This document shows positions 17,570 through 27,269 of a stretch of DNA of 40,532 nt, piece after piece. The notes under the pieces were generated by a model, which had not been told where the DNA came from, did no database searches, and saw only the letters and a list, made by a program, of their open reading frames with translations. Location: assembly GCA_004558035.1 (NCBI GenBank), contig SFEJ01000018.1:1-40532 (forward strand), given 5' to 3'. Positions within the stretch are counted from its first letter, which is position 1. Every line of letters begins with the position of its first letter. Position numbers and translations under genes: made by a program. The DNA is from Opitutia bacterium (GTDB taxonomy: Bacteria; Verrucomicrobiota; Verrucomicrobiae; Opitutales; UBA953).

Positions 17570-18844
17570 TCAGAAAATTTCGTTCTGCACGATCTGGTCG
17601 AGCGTCTGGCGGCGGCGGATCAGCCGCGCGTTCCCGTCGGCGCCGATCAGGACTTCCGCCGCTTCGGGGAAGCTGTTGTAGTTCTTCGCGGACATGCCCG
17701 CGCAGTACGCTCCCGCGCCGCCGATGACGCACAGATCGCCGATCTCCACCTGATGAAACGCGCGCGTCGCGAGCTTTTCCGGCTCGCCGGGCGCGCACGA
17801 GACGAGGTCGCCGGACTCGCAGCAGTGCCCCACGAGCACGTAGTTCACGACCGGGCGCGGCGGCGTGTTCGGGCGCAGCAGACTCGGCACGAGCATCGTC
17901 GGATGCTGCGCGCCGTAAAGGCTCGGGCGGAGCAGGTCGGTCATGCCCATGTCGAGCTTGATGAAGCTGCGGCCGAACTTGCCCGTGTCCGTCACGTCCT
18001 GCACGCGCGCGACGATCGAGCCCGCGTTCGCGACGAGATACGTGCCCGGCTCGATCTCGAAATGGAGCCGGCGGCCGGTCTCTTCGGCGAGCTTCGCGAT
18101 CGCGTCGCGCACGGGAGCGCCGCACGCCTGCAGGTCGGTCGTCTTTTCGCCGGGAACGCGCGCGACCTTGTAGCCGCCGCCGAAGTCCAGCGTCTCCACG
18201 GTCGGGAAGCGCCGCACCATGTCGAGCGAGGAAATCGCGGCGCGCTGCCACACGGCGGGATCGCTGCCCGAACCGATGTGCGTGTGGATGCGCTCCAGCG
18301 TCAGCCCGTGCTTGCCCAGAATGCATTTCACCGCGTCCGCGTATTCGTGCCAGACGCCGAAAGAGGAATCCGGGCCGCCGACGTTCGTCTTGCCCGTCGC
18401 GCCCGAGCCGATGCCCGGATTGAAGCGCACGCCGACGCGCGTGCCCGGAAACGCCTTGCCGTAACGGTCGAGCTGGTCGAGCGAACACGCGTTGAAGCGG
18501 ATGCCCGCCTTAATCTCGTCGGCGAAATCCTCCGGCAGCTCCTGCGTCGAGAGCGAAATCTTTTCCGGCGCGATTCCGGCGCGCATCGCGCGGCGCACTT
18601 CATAAATCGAAGAGGCGTCGAAATGCAGCCCCATCGAATCGAAGAGCCGGAGCACGGCGGCGGTCGGGCAGGCCTTCATCGCGAAACGGACCGTGAGCCC
18701 GAACGCGTTCGGGAACGCGAGGCACGCCTCCGCGTTGCGCCGCAGCGAATTTTCGTCGTAAACGTAAATCGGCGTGCCGAAGCGCTTCGCGATGTCGCGG
18801 ACTGTTTCGTAAGAGAGAAAAGGATGTTCGTTCATGCTGTTCAA
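17570..18844 (-). CDS. lysA: diaminopimelate decarboxylase
   Basis: This is a PLP enzyme of 424 residues, an alanine-racemase-like barrel plus a C-terminal beta domain. It decarboxylates meso-diaminopimelate to lysine. The Lys that binds PLP is in VRFAMKACP near residue 57. THIGSGSD and the phosphate-binding DFGGGYK follow, then FEIEPGTYLV, and the active-site Cys is in LVGHCCESGD near 340. The close relative carboxynorspermidine decarboxylase is a weaker alternative. Two ATGs, at 18844 and 18835 (MNEHPFLS), are equally plausible. It is first in the lysA-HAD-ftsK unit and divergent from nuoF across a repeat-rich spacer. Confidence 0.88.
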   Translation of the reverse strand: MNSMNEHPFLSYETVRDIAKRFGTPIYVYDENSLRRNAEACLAFPNAFGLTVRFAMKACPTAAVLRLFDSMGLHFDASSIYEVRRAMRAGIAPEKISLSTQELPEDFADEIKAGIRFNACSLDQLDRYGKAFPGTRVGVRFNPGIGSGATGKTNVGGPDSSFGVWHEYADAVKCILGKHGLTLERIHTHIGSGSDPAVWQRAAISSLDMVRRFPTVETLDFGGGYKVARVPGEKTTDLQACGAPVRDAIAKLAEETGRRLHFEIEPGTYLVANAGSIVARVQDVTDTGKFGRSFIKLDMGMTDLLRPSLYGAQHPTMLVPSLLRPNTPPRPVVNYVLVGHCCESGDLVSCAPGEPEKLATRAFHQVEIGDLCVIGGAGAYCAGMSAKNYNSFPEAAEVLIGADGNARLIRRRQTLDQIVQNEIF

Positions 18845-18913
18845 TTTATCGTCCCATCATAAAGAAAACCCTCCGCGCATTGAAGATTTTTTTGAAGCGT
18901 TCCCGCCGCTGGA

Positions 18914-19048
18914 GGTAACGAAGTGATGGAGTTATGAAGGTTCTTTGCGTTTCGCTGCGCGAAAGAGTTTTTCGGAAATCCTTTCGGCGAAGCCGAGCGC
19001 AATCAACTTCATAACTTCATAACTCCATAACTCCATCACTTCATCACC
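18914..19048. repeat. Octamer-armed inverted-repeat element, copy A
   Basis: The right arm at 19007-19046 is five tandem octamers of consensus CTYCATMA. The left arm at 18914-18940 carries complementary units (TGATGGAG, TTATGAAG). Between the arms, the flanks TTCTTTGCG and CGCAATCAAC enclose a core of about 48 bases. The related copy at 27053-27190 has the same flanks, but its core is the reverse complement of this one. The element fills the spacer between the divergent genes lysA and nuoF. No gene is seen in 18845-19143. Confidence 0.8.
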
Positions 19049-19143
19049 TTCCGCCTTCCGCGCGAAGCGCGCCTCGCGCGGCGCTCTTTCCGCTTCCCAA
19101 ATTCGCGGGAAGGTGTTAGCATGCGCGCAAAATTTCATTTCTC

Positions 19144-20505
<1,362 letters not shown>

Positions 20506-20553
20506 AGCATTTTTTTCGTTAACTGAAACAATAAACCTATAAAAACAAAAAAC

Positions 20554-20973
20554 ATGAAAAAGAAAATTGCCATCATCGCCACGGCCATCGCTTCCGCGCT
20601 CGTTCTTTCGGGCTGCCTCGGTGATTCCAACAAGACGTCCGGCACCTTCGCGTGCGTCAAGACGGTCTACAAGTACAACACCGGGGAAATCTCCCAGAAC
20701 AAGTGGGTGAACGAAATCCTCTTCATCATCCCGGGCGGCATCTGCTACGGCATCGGCGGCTTCCTTGACGTCATCATCTTCAACTCGATTCAGTTCTGGA
20801 CGGGCGAAAACCCGCTCCTCGCCGAAACGACGATTTCCGACGCGGACGGCACGGAATACCTGCTCGCGAAGCAGGCGGACGGTTCCGTCAAGGCGACGAA
20901 TCTGACGACCGGCGAAGCCGTCGAGCTCCGCTACAACGCGGACGAGAAGGTCTGCAACGTCGTCGGCGCGTAA
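20554..20973 (+). CDS. DUF3332-type lipoprotein
   Basis: This 139-residue protein has a signal peptide ending in the lipobox LVLSGC (Cys near residue 21). It is therefore predicted to be lipid-anchored, with its body outside the inner membrane. The mature part has a hydrophobic stretch (FIIPGGICYGIGGFLDVIIF) followed by NSIQFWTGENP, which fits the DUF3332 family of small bacterial lipoproteins. The C-terminal half is a short beta-rich segment. No biochemical role is known for the family. It lies 48 bases after nuoF and is closed by a terminator built from the iterated 9-mer. Whether it shares a transcript with nuoF is uncertain. Confidence 0.75.
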   Translation: MKKKIAIIATAIASALVLSGCLGDSNKTSGTFACVKTVYKYNTGEISQNKWVNEILFIIPGGICYGIGGFLDVIIFNSIQFWTGENPLLAETTISDADGTEYLLAKQADGSVKATNLTTGEAVELRYNADEKVCNVVGA

Positions 20974-20998
20974 TCTCGACGATTCCGCATTCGAAAGA

Positions 20999-21033
20999 CG
21001 CGGGAACGCTTTGCGGCGTTCCCGCGTTTTTTT
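20999..21033 (+). terminator. Terminator made of an inverted pair of the iterated 9-mer
   Basis: A perfect 11-bp stem (CGCGGGAACGC/GCGTTCCCGCG, loop TTTGCG) is followed by seven T residues. The two arms are opposite copies of the repeated motif GCGGGAACG. It lies 25 bases after the DUF3332 gene. Confidence 0.92.
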
Positions 21034-21179
21034 GCGCCCGCGCGTTCCCGTCGGAAAATTTGCGAAAGAGTGATCGCGGGGCGACCGGGACGCTTGCCCT
21101 TCATCAAAAATCTGCGGCGATCCGCGAGTTCCGCGGGAGATTTTTCGCGTTCCCGCGGACGCCGCAAACCCGCATCACG

Positions 21180-21242
21180 TATCCATTATTCACTATCAAC
21201 TATTCATTATCAATTATCCGTTATCCGTTATCCACTATCCGC
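21180..21242. repeat. Tandem heptamer array (nine units, TATYMRY)
   Basis: Nine consecutive 7-base units without gaps fit TATYMRY (for example TATCCAT, TATTCAC, TATCCGT twice). The array is AT-rich in a GC-rich genome, has no spacers, and lies 72 bases before the RCK/RyR operon. The remainder of the 340-base spacer (20974-21313) holds the terminator above and no credible gene. Confidence 0.85.
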
Positions 21243-21313
21243 TTTCCGCGCTTGCCAAAAGTTTGCGCGGCGCGTTTCATAGTTAAACTACTTATTATAG
21301 TTTTAATCTTCCC

Positions 21314-23389
21314 ATGATTTCTCCGAAAAGTGCGTTTTCAAAAATTCTCCGCGCCTGCGCGTTTCCGCTTTCCGTGCTGACGACGGGGCGGTATTGGCGG
21401 ACCGTGCTGAAGCTCGCGGGCTGGGCCGTGCTGATTTTCGCGGCGCTGTTCGCGCTGTATTGTCTGGTCGGCGGCGCCGTCGGCTGGAAGCATCTCGCGG
21501 AATGCTGGGGCGAATTCACGTCGGGGACGGACTGGATTCCCGACCTCGGCGAAGATCGCTACGGCTCGTCCTCGCGGCTTTTCGCCGCCGCGTTTTTCGT
21601 GCGTCTGGCGGGACTGGTCTTCTTCGGCGGCGTCTTCATTTCCGCGGTCACGAACCTGTTTCTGAGCATCAGCGACGAGCGGACGCGCGGGCTCTTCCGC
21701 TATCGCCGCGGCTTCTTCCGGGATCACTTCGTCATCATCGGCAACGGCGAGGAGACGGAGGCGCTGATCCGCGCGATCTTCAAAGGAGAGTTCGGCGCCT
21801 ACGCGGGCGAATACGTCGTCATCATGACGCACTCGGACGTCGAGAGCGCGCGGGAACGCCTACTTTCCGAACTCGAGGGCGAGGGGAAAAACCGACGCGG
21901 AATCGTCTTCTACTACGGCGACTTGGCTTCTCCGGAATGTCTCGACGACGTCGCGCCGTGGAACGCGCGGGAGATTTTCGTGCTCGGCGACGCGGACGAC
22001 CTTTCCGGGCGCGACGTGCGCAACATGTCCGCGATGCGCCTCCTCGACGACATCGTCGGCAGGCGCCGCGGGAACGCGTGCGCTTCCGTGAAACGCATTC
22101 CCGTGAACGTGCAGATCTGCAGCGTCTCCACCTACAGCGCGATTCAGAAACTGGACAACTTCGACCGCGGCGACCGCGGCGACGTCTTCCTTCACGTCGC
22201 GCCGCGCATCTTCAATTTCTACGAAACCTGGGCGCGGCGGCTGTGGGGATTTTTCGGACAGCGCGACGGCGGCGCGTATCATTACCGCGATCTGGACTAT
22301 CTGGCGATCCGCGCGGCGGACGACCCGCATCACGTGCACCTCGTCGTCGTCGGACTGAATCAGATGGGGCTCGCGCTCGTGCTCGAGGCGCTCCGCATCT
22401 GCCATTACGCGAACTTCGACGAGAACGCCGGCGGCCCGAAGACGCGCGTCACCGTCGTCGACTGCGATCCCGCGCGCAAGCTTTTCTTCGAAGCGAATTA
22501 TCCGAATCTCGCGCAGATCTACGACGTGGACGTCGATTTCGTCTGCGCGGCGGTGGAGTCTCCCGAAGTCCGCGAGCTGATTTCGGCGAGCGCGCGGGAA
22601 CGGCATTGCCTGCTCACCGTCGCGATCTGTTTCGAAAGCGACGACGCCGCGCTCGCCGCGGGGCTCAGCCTGCCGGACGTCGTCTTCGAGCACCGCGACG
22701 ACGACGCGAAGCATCGGAGCATGAAGCCGGGCGGGAACACCGTGCTGATCCGCCAGGCGCGGCGCAGCGAAATTTCCCGCAAGCTCGACCGCGACGGCGA
22801 CCGCTACAAATACGTCCGCCGCTTCGGCTACGCCAATCCGGAATTCGAATCGGAATTCATCCGGGACGACATGCCCAAGCTCGTGAACGCCCTTTACGGC
22901 AAATGGCAGGATCTCGTGAACCTTTCTCAAGACGAAAAAAAGGAGCTGAAGGAGGGAATGCACGCGTCGTGGCTGAAACTGGAAGAATACAAGCGCTGGA
23001 GCAACCGCTTTCAGGTGGATTCCTACAGAATTTACCTGCGCATGCTGGGATTCTTCGCGCGGAAGCGGCAGAAAAATTCCGCGGGCGGGGACGCGGCGCT
23101 TCCTTCCTTCGCCGGAGAAGCGGAATCCCGGATCGCCGACATGGAGCACCGGCGCTGGCTCGCCGAACGCACGCTCTCGGGAACGCGCTTCTGGGACAAG
23201 CCCTTCCCCGACGACGAAAGCGGCGACACGGTGCAGGACAAGCTCTATCGTCTCCACAACTGCATTCGAAAGACGAGCGCGCTCCCGTTCGCCGTCTTGA
23301 GGAAGGACATCGCGCCGATCGTGAACGCTCCCGTCCTGCTCAAGGACGAAGGCTACGAATTCATCAGAATTCCGGAGGAGGAAGAATGA
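21314..23389 (+). CDS. membrane protein with tandem RCK/TrkA-N-like domains and C-terminal RyR-like segment
   Basis: This 691-residue protein has two hydrophobic helices (about 30-58 and 92-118) separated by a pore-loop-sized segment. It is followed by a Rossmann region with VIIGNGEETEAL near 139-150 and a second with LVVVGLNQMGLAL near 343, ending VTVVDCDP. The layout resembles ion channels gated by tandem RCK domains (CASTOR/POLLUX-like). A classical TVGYG potassium filter is not seen, so ion selectivity is unknown. Near residue 609, MEHRRWLAERTLSGTRFW matches the start of the RyR (ryanodine receptor repeat) domain. The stop overlaps the start of a stand-alone RyR gene, implying one operon and interacting products. 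Function as a ligand-gated channel or stress/defence module is inference. Confidence 0.72.
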   Translation: MISPKSAFSKILRACAFPLSVLTTGRYWRTVLKLAGWAVLIFAALFALYCLVGGAVGWKHLAECWGEFTSGTDWIPDLGEDRYGSSSRLFAAAFFVRLAGLVFFGGVFISAVTNLFLSISDERTRGLFRYRRGFFRDHFVIIGNGEETEALIRAIFKGEFGAYAGEYVVIMTHSDVESARERLLSELEGEGKNRRGIVFYYGDLASPECLDDVAPWNAREIFVLGDADDLSGRDVRNMSAMRLLDDIVGRRRGNACASVKRIPVNVQICSVSTYSAIQKLDNFDRGDRGDVFLHVAPRIFNFYETWARRLWGFFGQRDGGAYHYRDLDYLAIRAADDPHHVHLVVVGLNQMGLALVLEALRICHYANFDENAGGPKTRVTVVDCDPARKLFFEANYPNLAQIYDVDVDFVCAAVESPEVRELISASARERHCLLTVAICFESDDAALAAGLSLPDVVFEHRDDDAKHRSMKPGGNTVLIRQARRSEISRKLDRDGDRYKYVRRFGYANPEFESEFIRDDMPKLVNALYGKWQDLVNLSQDEKKELKEGMHASWLKLEEYKRWSNRFQVDSYRIYLRMLGFFARKRQKNSAGGDAALPSFAGEAESRIADMEHRRWLAERTLSGTRFWDKPFPDDESGDTVQDKLYRLHNCIRKTSALPFAVLRKDIAPIVNAPVLLKDEGYEFIRIPEEEE

Positions 23390-23679
23390 ATCCGAAAAAT
23401 GAATACGTTCCCGCGCCGGCGGACACGAGCGCGGTCGAAATTCCGCGCGAACTCGCCGAGCTCGCCGAAATGCTCTCGAAGAACACGCACGAAGTCTGGG
23501 CGCGGACGCGTCTCGAACAGGGCTGGCGCTGGGGCGAAACGCGCGACGACGCGCGGAAGCTCCATCCGTGCCTGATTCCCTACGAAGAGCTTTCCGAGGA
23601 CGAAAAAGACTTCGACCGCAACACGGCGCTGGAGACGATCCGCCTCATCCTCGCGCTCGGCTTCAGAATCACGCGCTGA
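23386..23679 (+). CDS. stand-alone RyR-domain protein, 97 aa
   Basis: Nearly the whole protein (residues 34-94) is one RyR domain: NTHEVWARTRLEQGWRWGE, then RKLHPCLIPYEELSEDEK, then FDRNTALETIRLIL. These landmarks are shared by bacterial RyR proteins and the repeat domains of eukaryotic ryanodine receptors. The start ATG overlaps the upstream stop (ATGA) and has a strong GGAGGAG 6 bases upstream, one of the few good ribosome sites in the window, which fixes the start. It is probably a soluble ligand-binding partner of the membrane protein encoded upstream; this is inferred from coupling. The ligand is unknown. Confidence 0.88.
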   Translation: MNPKNEYVPAPADTSAVEIPRELAELAEMLSKNTHEVWARTRLEQGWRWGETRDDARKLHPCLIPYEELSEDEKDFDRNTALETIRLILALGFRITR

Positions 23680-23703
23680 GGCGCCGGGCGTTCCCGCCGC
23701 GGC

Positions 23704-24351
23704 TCAGTATTTCGAGGGGGCGGGTTCCTTCATGGCGGCGATGCGCGCCATGACGCGGCGGGAAGCCTCGCGGAAACGGTCGGGACAGTCCTTGCCGGGA
23801 TCGAATTCCTCCGGCGACATCGGCTTGCCGAAGCAGACCGTCAGGTTCGCGCGCTTCGGCAGAAACGTTCCGCGCTGCAGCACCTGATTCGTGCCGAAAA
23901 GCCGCACCGGCACGACGGGAACGCGCGCCTTGCACGCGATCAGCCCCGCGCCGCCCTGCGCCTTGCCGAGCTTGCCGTCCTTGCTGCGCGTGCCTTCCGG
24001 GAACACCAGAATCGCGTGGCCTTCGCGCAGCACGCGGAACATCTTTTTGAACGCCGCGACGTCCGAGCCGCCGTCGCGGTCCACGGGAATCACGTTGCAG
24101 TGGGGCAGCACGCGCGCGAGCACGGGATTGTCGTTCAGCGTCTTGCGCGCGAGAAAGAACATCTCGTGCGGAATGCAGCAGCCGATCAGCGGCGGATCGA
24201 TGAAGCTCATGTGGTTGCCCGCGAAGAGGCAGCCGCCTTCGGGGATGTTTTCTTCGCCGTAGATGTCGAGCCGGCCGAACGTGTTCATGAACGCGCGGGC
24301 GGAATAGTAAATCAGCGAGTAAACGAGTTTGTCGGTGAAAAGCTCTTTCAT
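23704..24351 (-). CDS. plsC: 1-acyl-sn-glycerol-3-phosphate acyltransferase
   Basis: This 215-residue acyltransferase converts lysophosphatidate to phosphatidate in phospholipid synthesis at the inner membrane. The catalytic block I is NHMSFIDPPL (NHxxxxD near residue 45), block III is VFPEGTRSKDGKLG near 117, and block IV is VPVVPV. The length matches short PlsC proteins. It starts 31 bases after the cmk stop on the same strand, and cmk-plsC neighbourhoods are common in bacteria. A related acyltransferase such as an ornithine-lipid enzyme cannot be excluded. Confidence 0.88.
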   Translation of the reverse strand: MKELFTDKLVYSLIYYSARAFMNTFGRLDIYGEENIPEGGCLFAGNHMSFIDPPLIGCCIPHEMFFLARKTLNDNPVLARVLPHCNVIPVDRDGGSDVAAFKKMFRVLREGHAILVFPEGTRSKDGKLGKAQGGAGLIACKARVPVVPVRLFGTNQVLQRGTFLPKRANLTVCFGKPMSPEEFDPGKDCPDRFREASRRVMARIAAMKEPAPSKY

Positions 24352-24382
24352 GGTTTTCGGGGGATTTTTCGGGTGAGAGAGT

Positions 24383-25063
24383 TCAGACCTCGGCGCGGAT
24401 TTTTTCGAGGATCATCGCGGAGATCTTTTCGACGACCTGCTCCAGATTCAGGAAGGTGCTGTCGATCAGCGTCGCGCCTTCGGGGCAGGCGAGCGGCGCC
24501 GTCTTGCGCGCGGAATCGAGGCGGTCGCGCTCGGCGATCGAGTCGGCGATGCCTTCGGCGGCGCGGCGGCGTTCCCGCGCGGCGGCGTCCGCCGTCAGGA
24601 AAACGCGCAGATCCGCGTCGGGGAAAATGACGGAGCCGATGTCGCGGCCGTCCATGATGAGCCCGGCGAATCCGTGTTCCCGCGCGACGTCCGCCTGCGC
24701 GCGCTGGTAGTCGAAAAGAAAACGGCGCACGGCGGGGATCGCGGCGAATTTGGACACGACCGCGTTCACGGCGTCGTTGCGGATTTCCGCGCTCGCGGGA
24801 ACGCGCCCGCCGATGCTCATCTGCGCCTCGTTGCCGTCGATCCGCGTGCCCGTCTTCAGCGCGGCGAGCACGCCGTCTCCCGCGGCGGCGAAGGCTTCGG
24901 GCGACGTCACGCCGTTTTCCAGCAGCGAAAGCGCGATCGTGCGGTAGTGCGCTCCCGTGTCCACGTGGAGCAGGTTGAAGCGCGCCGCGAGCGCGCGCGA
25001 CGTCGAGGATTTTCCGGACGCGGCGCCGCCGTCCACGGCGATGATGAGGAAAGGTGAGCTCAT
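24383..25063 (-). CDS. cmk: cytidylate kinase
   Basis: This 226-residue P-loop kinase phosphorylates CMP and dCMP. Walker A is VDGGAASGKSSTSRAL at residues 9-24. It is followed by the NMP-binding LLHVDTGAHYRTIALSLL and by GLIMDGRDIGSVIFPDADL. The C-terminal Arg-rich lid (RERRRA, ERDRLDSAR) is intact. The length is typical (220-230). The open frame continues upstream to 25225, but the ATG at 25063 (MSSPFLIIAVDGG) is where the family begins. It is followed by plsC in a probable operon and separated from the aminotransferase by 62 bases. Confidence 0.92.
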   Translation of the reverse strand: MSSPFLIIAVDGGAASGKSSTSRALAARFNLLHVDTGAHYRTIALSLLENGVTSPEAFAAAGDGVLAALKTGTRIDGNEAQMSIGGRVPASAEIRNDAVNAVVSKFAAIPAVRRFLFDYQRAQADVAREHGFAGLIMDGRDIGSVIFPDADLRVFLTADAAARERRRAAEGIADSIAERDRLDSARKTAPLACPEGATLIDSTFLNLEQVVEKISAMILEKIRAEV

Positions 25064-25125
25064 GCCGAAAATGAAACAGCACGCGCCCGCGCGAGGCAAA
25101 AAAAAAGTGATCGTCGGGAGCGCGT

Positions 25126-26343
25126 TCAGTTGCGGAGCAGGGCGGCGTCGAGGCGCGGGAACGCCGCGTCGAAAGCCGCTTCCGGCGCGAGCAGCGAAAA
25201 CACCAGGTGCGGCGCGGGCGCGCATTCCAGATCGTAGAAATAGCCCGGGTGCGCGACGACGCCTTCGCGGCGCAGCAGATCCGTCGCGAGCGATTCCTCT
25301 TCGACGCCTCGCGGCAGCCGCACGACGCCGTACCAGCCGCCTTCACGGCGCAGCAGCTTCAGGTCGCGGGAACGCGCGCACCACGCGGCGAGCCGCGCCT
25401 CGTTCGCGTCGAGACGCGCGCGGACGCGTTCCCGCACGGCGGGCGCGTCGCGCAGCAGCGCCGGGAGCGCCGCCTGCGCTGGCGTGCTCACGGAAAGAAA
25501 CGTGTCGGCGACGAAGTCGAGGCGCGTCGTCGCTTCGCGGCGGAAATCCGCGTCGCCGCGCGTGAGGATCCAGCCCGCCTTGATCTGCGGGAGCGCCGCC
25601 GTCTTGGAAAGTCCGCCGAGGACGAAGACCGAGCCGCCTTCCGCCGTCGCGAAGCTTTCCGCCGCCGCGCCGTCGCGCATGTATTCGAGAAAGACTTCGT
25701 CGACGACGAGCGGCAGGCCGCGTTCCCGCGCGAAGGCTTCGAGGCGCGCGCGTTCTTCCGCGGAGAACACGGAGCCGGTCGGGTTGTTCGGGTTCACGCA
25801 GAAGATCGCCTTCACGCGCGGGTCGTCCGCGGCGCGCGCGAGCGAGTCGAAATCCGGCGTCCAGCGTTCCCGCGCGTCGTCCCGGACGAGCGCGTATTCG
25901 CGCGTATCCGTATTTTCCATACGGCACAGAAACGGGATGAGCGGGTACGACGGCACGGGCATCGCGACGGCGTCGCCGGGCTCGCAGAGCAGCTTCAGCA
26001 GCCAGGCGTAGGCTTCGCTCGTGCTCGCCGTGAGATGGATTTCCGCGGGATCGACGCGCGCGCCGTGCGTCTCGGCGTAAAACGCGGCGACGGCCTCGCG
26101 GGCGGCGGGGCTTCCGCGCGGGTTCGGGTCGTAGCGCGCGATTTCGGGCGCGGCGAGCGCGGCGGCGAGCGTTCCCGCGTCCCACGAAAGCCCGGCGGCG
26201 GTCGGGTTGGAGACCGCGAGGTCGAGCAGGGCGCGGCCTTCCGCCCGGGCCTCGCGCAGCGCGCGCGTCCAGCGGTTGGGCGTCATCGGGAAATTGAAGC
26301 GCGAAGAAAACACGGCGCGTCGTCCTCCGTCGCGGCTGTTCAT
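25126..26343 (-). CDS. PLP-dependent class I/II aminotransferase
   Basis: This is a fold-type I aminotransferase of 405 residues. The N-terminal FSSRFNF and LLDLAVSNPTAAGL resemble a poorly characterised aminotransferase subgroup. It has the PLP-binding VNPNNPTGSVFS, then VVDEVFLEY, and the Schiff-base Lys in GGLSKTAALPQIKAGW near residue 246. The substrate cannot be inferred. The start ATG at 26343 overlaps the stop of the upstream HAD gene (ATGA), indicating translational coupling. A second ATG at 26286 would remove residues that match family members, so I reject it. Confidence 0.85.
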   Translation of the reverse strand: MNSRDGGRRAVFSSRFNFPMTPNRWTRALREARAEGRALLDLAVSNPTAAGLSWDAGTLAAALAAPEIARYDPNPRGSPAAREAVAAFYAETHGARVDPAEIHLTASTSEAYAWLLKLLCEPGDAVAMPVPSYPLIPFLCRMENTDTREYALVRDDARERWTPDFDSLARAADDPRVKAIFCVNPNNPTGSVFSAEERARLEAFARERGLPLVVDEVFLEYMRDGAAAESFATAEGGSVFVLGGLSKTAALPQIKAGWILTRGDADFRREATTRLDFVADTFLSVSTPAQAALPALLRDAPAVRERVRARLDANEARLAAWCARSRDLKLLRREGGWYGVVRLPRGVEEESLATDLLRREGVVAHPGYFYDLECAPAPHLVFSLLAPEAAFDAAFPRLDAALLRN

Positions 26344-26990
26344 TCGACGAAGAGGTCGAGGATGCTTTCTTCGCCGACGCGCAGGTGGTAGGCGTTCCAG
26401 CCGCGCGCGCGGGCTCCGGCGACGTTTTTCGGGTTGTCGTCGATGAAGAGCGTCTCCGCAGGAACGACGCCGGCGAGCGCCGCCGCGCGGTCGTAAATCT
26501 CCGGCTCGGGCTTCACGGCGAGCAATTCGTCGGAGTAGAAGGTCTTTTCGAAGAGCGCGTCGAATTCGCTGCCGCAGGTCTCGCGGAAGATTTCGCGGAA
26601 GCGCGCGCGGTGCGGCGGGTTCGTGTTGCTGAGCACGAAGATGCGGTAGCGGCGTTCCCGCGCGAGCGTCCGCAGCAGGGCGACGCGCTCGGGCAGGAAT
26701 TCTCCGAGCAGCAGGTTCCACGCGCGCCAGATCTCTTCCGCGGGCATCGCGTCGCCGCCGGGGATGCGTTCCCGCAGCCTGGCGAGAAACGCGTCGCTCG
26801 AGAGCGTGCCGCGCTCGTGGTCTTCGAAGAACGTTCCCGCGCCGACCTGGGTTTCCTCGACGCTCAGGCGCGTCACGCCCATCGCGCGGAAGGCCTCCAC
26901 CGTGCGGGAAAGCTCGACGTCCATGATCACGCCGCCGAAGTCGAAGAAGACGTTGCGGATGTTTTCGGGAAAATCACTGCGAAGTTTCAT
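26340..26990 (-). CDS. HAD-superfamily hydrolase, subfamily IA
   Basis: This 216-residue phosphatase-like protein has motif I VFFDFGGVIMD near residues 14-24, motif II FVLSNTN near 121, motif III Lys in LLAVKPEPEIYD, and motif IV LFIDDNPKNVAGA. The sequence resembles YihX-type sugar-phosphate phosphatases (FDFGGV start). The start at 26990 (MKLRSDFPENIRN) is preferred over 27032, which lies in spacer sequence. The last bases overlap the aminotransferase start, so the pair may act on a common metabolite; this is inference. It is divergent from the histidine kinase across a repeat element. Confidence 0.85.
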   Translation of the reverse strand: MKLRSDFPENIRNVFFDFGGVIMDVELSRTVEAFRAMGVTRLSVEETQVGAGTFFEDHERGTLSSDAFLARLRERIPGGDAMPAEEIWRAWNLLLGEFLPERVALLRTLARERRYRIFVLSNTNPPHRARFREIFRETCGSEFDALFEKTFYSDELLAVKPEPEIYDRAAALAGVVPAETLFIDDNPKNVAGARARGWNAYHLRVGEESILDLFVE

Positions 26991-27052
26991 GGCGCCGAGC
27001 GTATTTCCCCGCGTCCCGAAGTTCAAACGCAAAGAACGCGCTTCGCGAGGAA

Positions 27053-27190
27053 GGTGATGGGCTTATGAAGGTTATGGAGGTTATGAGGTTATGAAGGTTC
27101 TTTGCGCTCGGTTTCGCCGAAAGGATTTCAAAAATCTTCTTCGCGAAGCGAAATGCAATCAACCTCCATAACTTCATCACCTCATCACCT
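27053..27190. repeat. Octamer/nonamer-armed inverted-repeat element, copy B (flipped core)
   Basis: The left arm at 27053-27097 has four units such as TTATGAAGG and TTATGGAGG. The right arm at 27161-27190 has CCTCCATAA and CTTCATCA units. The inner flanks TTCTTTGCG and GCAATCAAC are as in copy A (18914-19048). However, the core (GCTCGGTTTCGCCGAAAGGA onward) matches the reverse complement of copy A's core. Like copy A, it sits between divergent genes. Confidence 0.8.
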
Positions 27191-27197
27191 TTCCTTC

Positions 27198-27242
27198 GCC
27201 GACTCGCGTCAAAAAAAGTTTGCGGGAACGGCGCGAGTCGGC
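27198..27242 (+). promoter_or_regulatory. Perfect 11-bp inverted repeat just before the histidine kinase gene
   Basis: GCCGACTCGCG at 27198-27208 and CGCGAGTCGGC at 27232-27242 flank a 23-base loop that holds an A7 tract and one copy of the iterated 9-mer. It ends 27 bases before the start codon and has no trailing T run, so it could be an operator or a leader-RNA hairpin. Confidence 0.55.
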
Positions 27243-27269
27243 ACGATTGAAGCAAACCCCGTCTTCAGC

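Noticed and set aside
21180..21242. CRISPR array
   Set aside because: The unit is 7 bases with no spacers and there are no cas genes.
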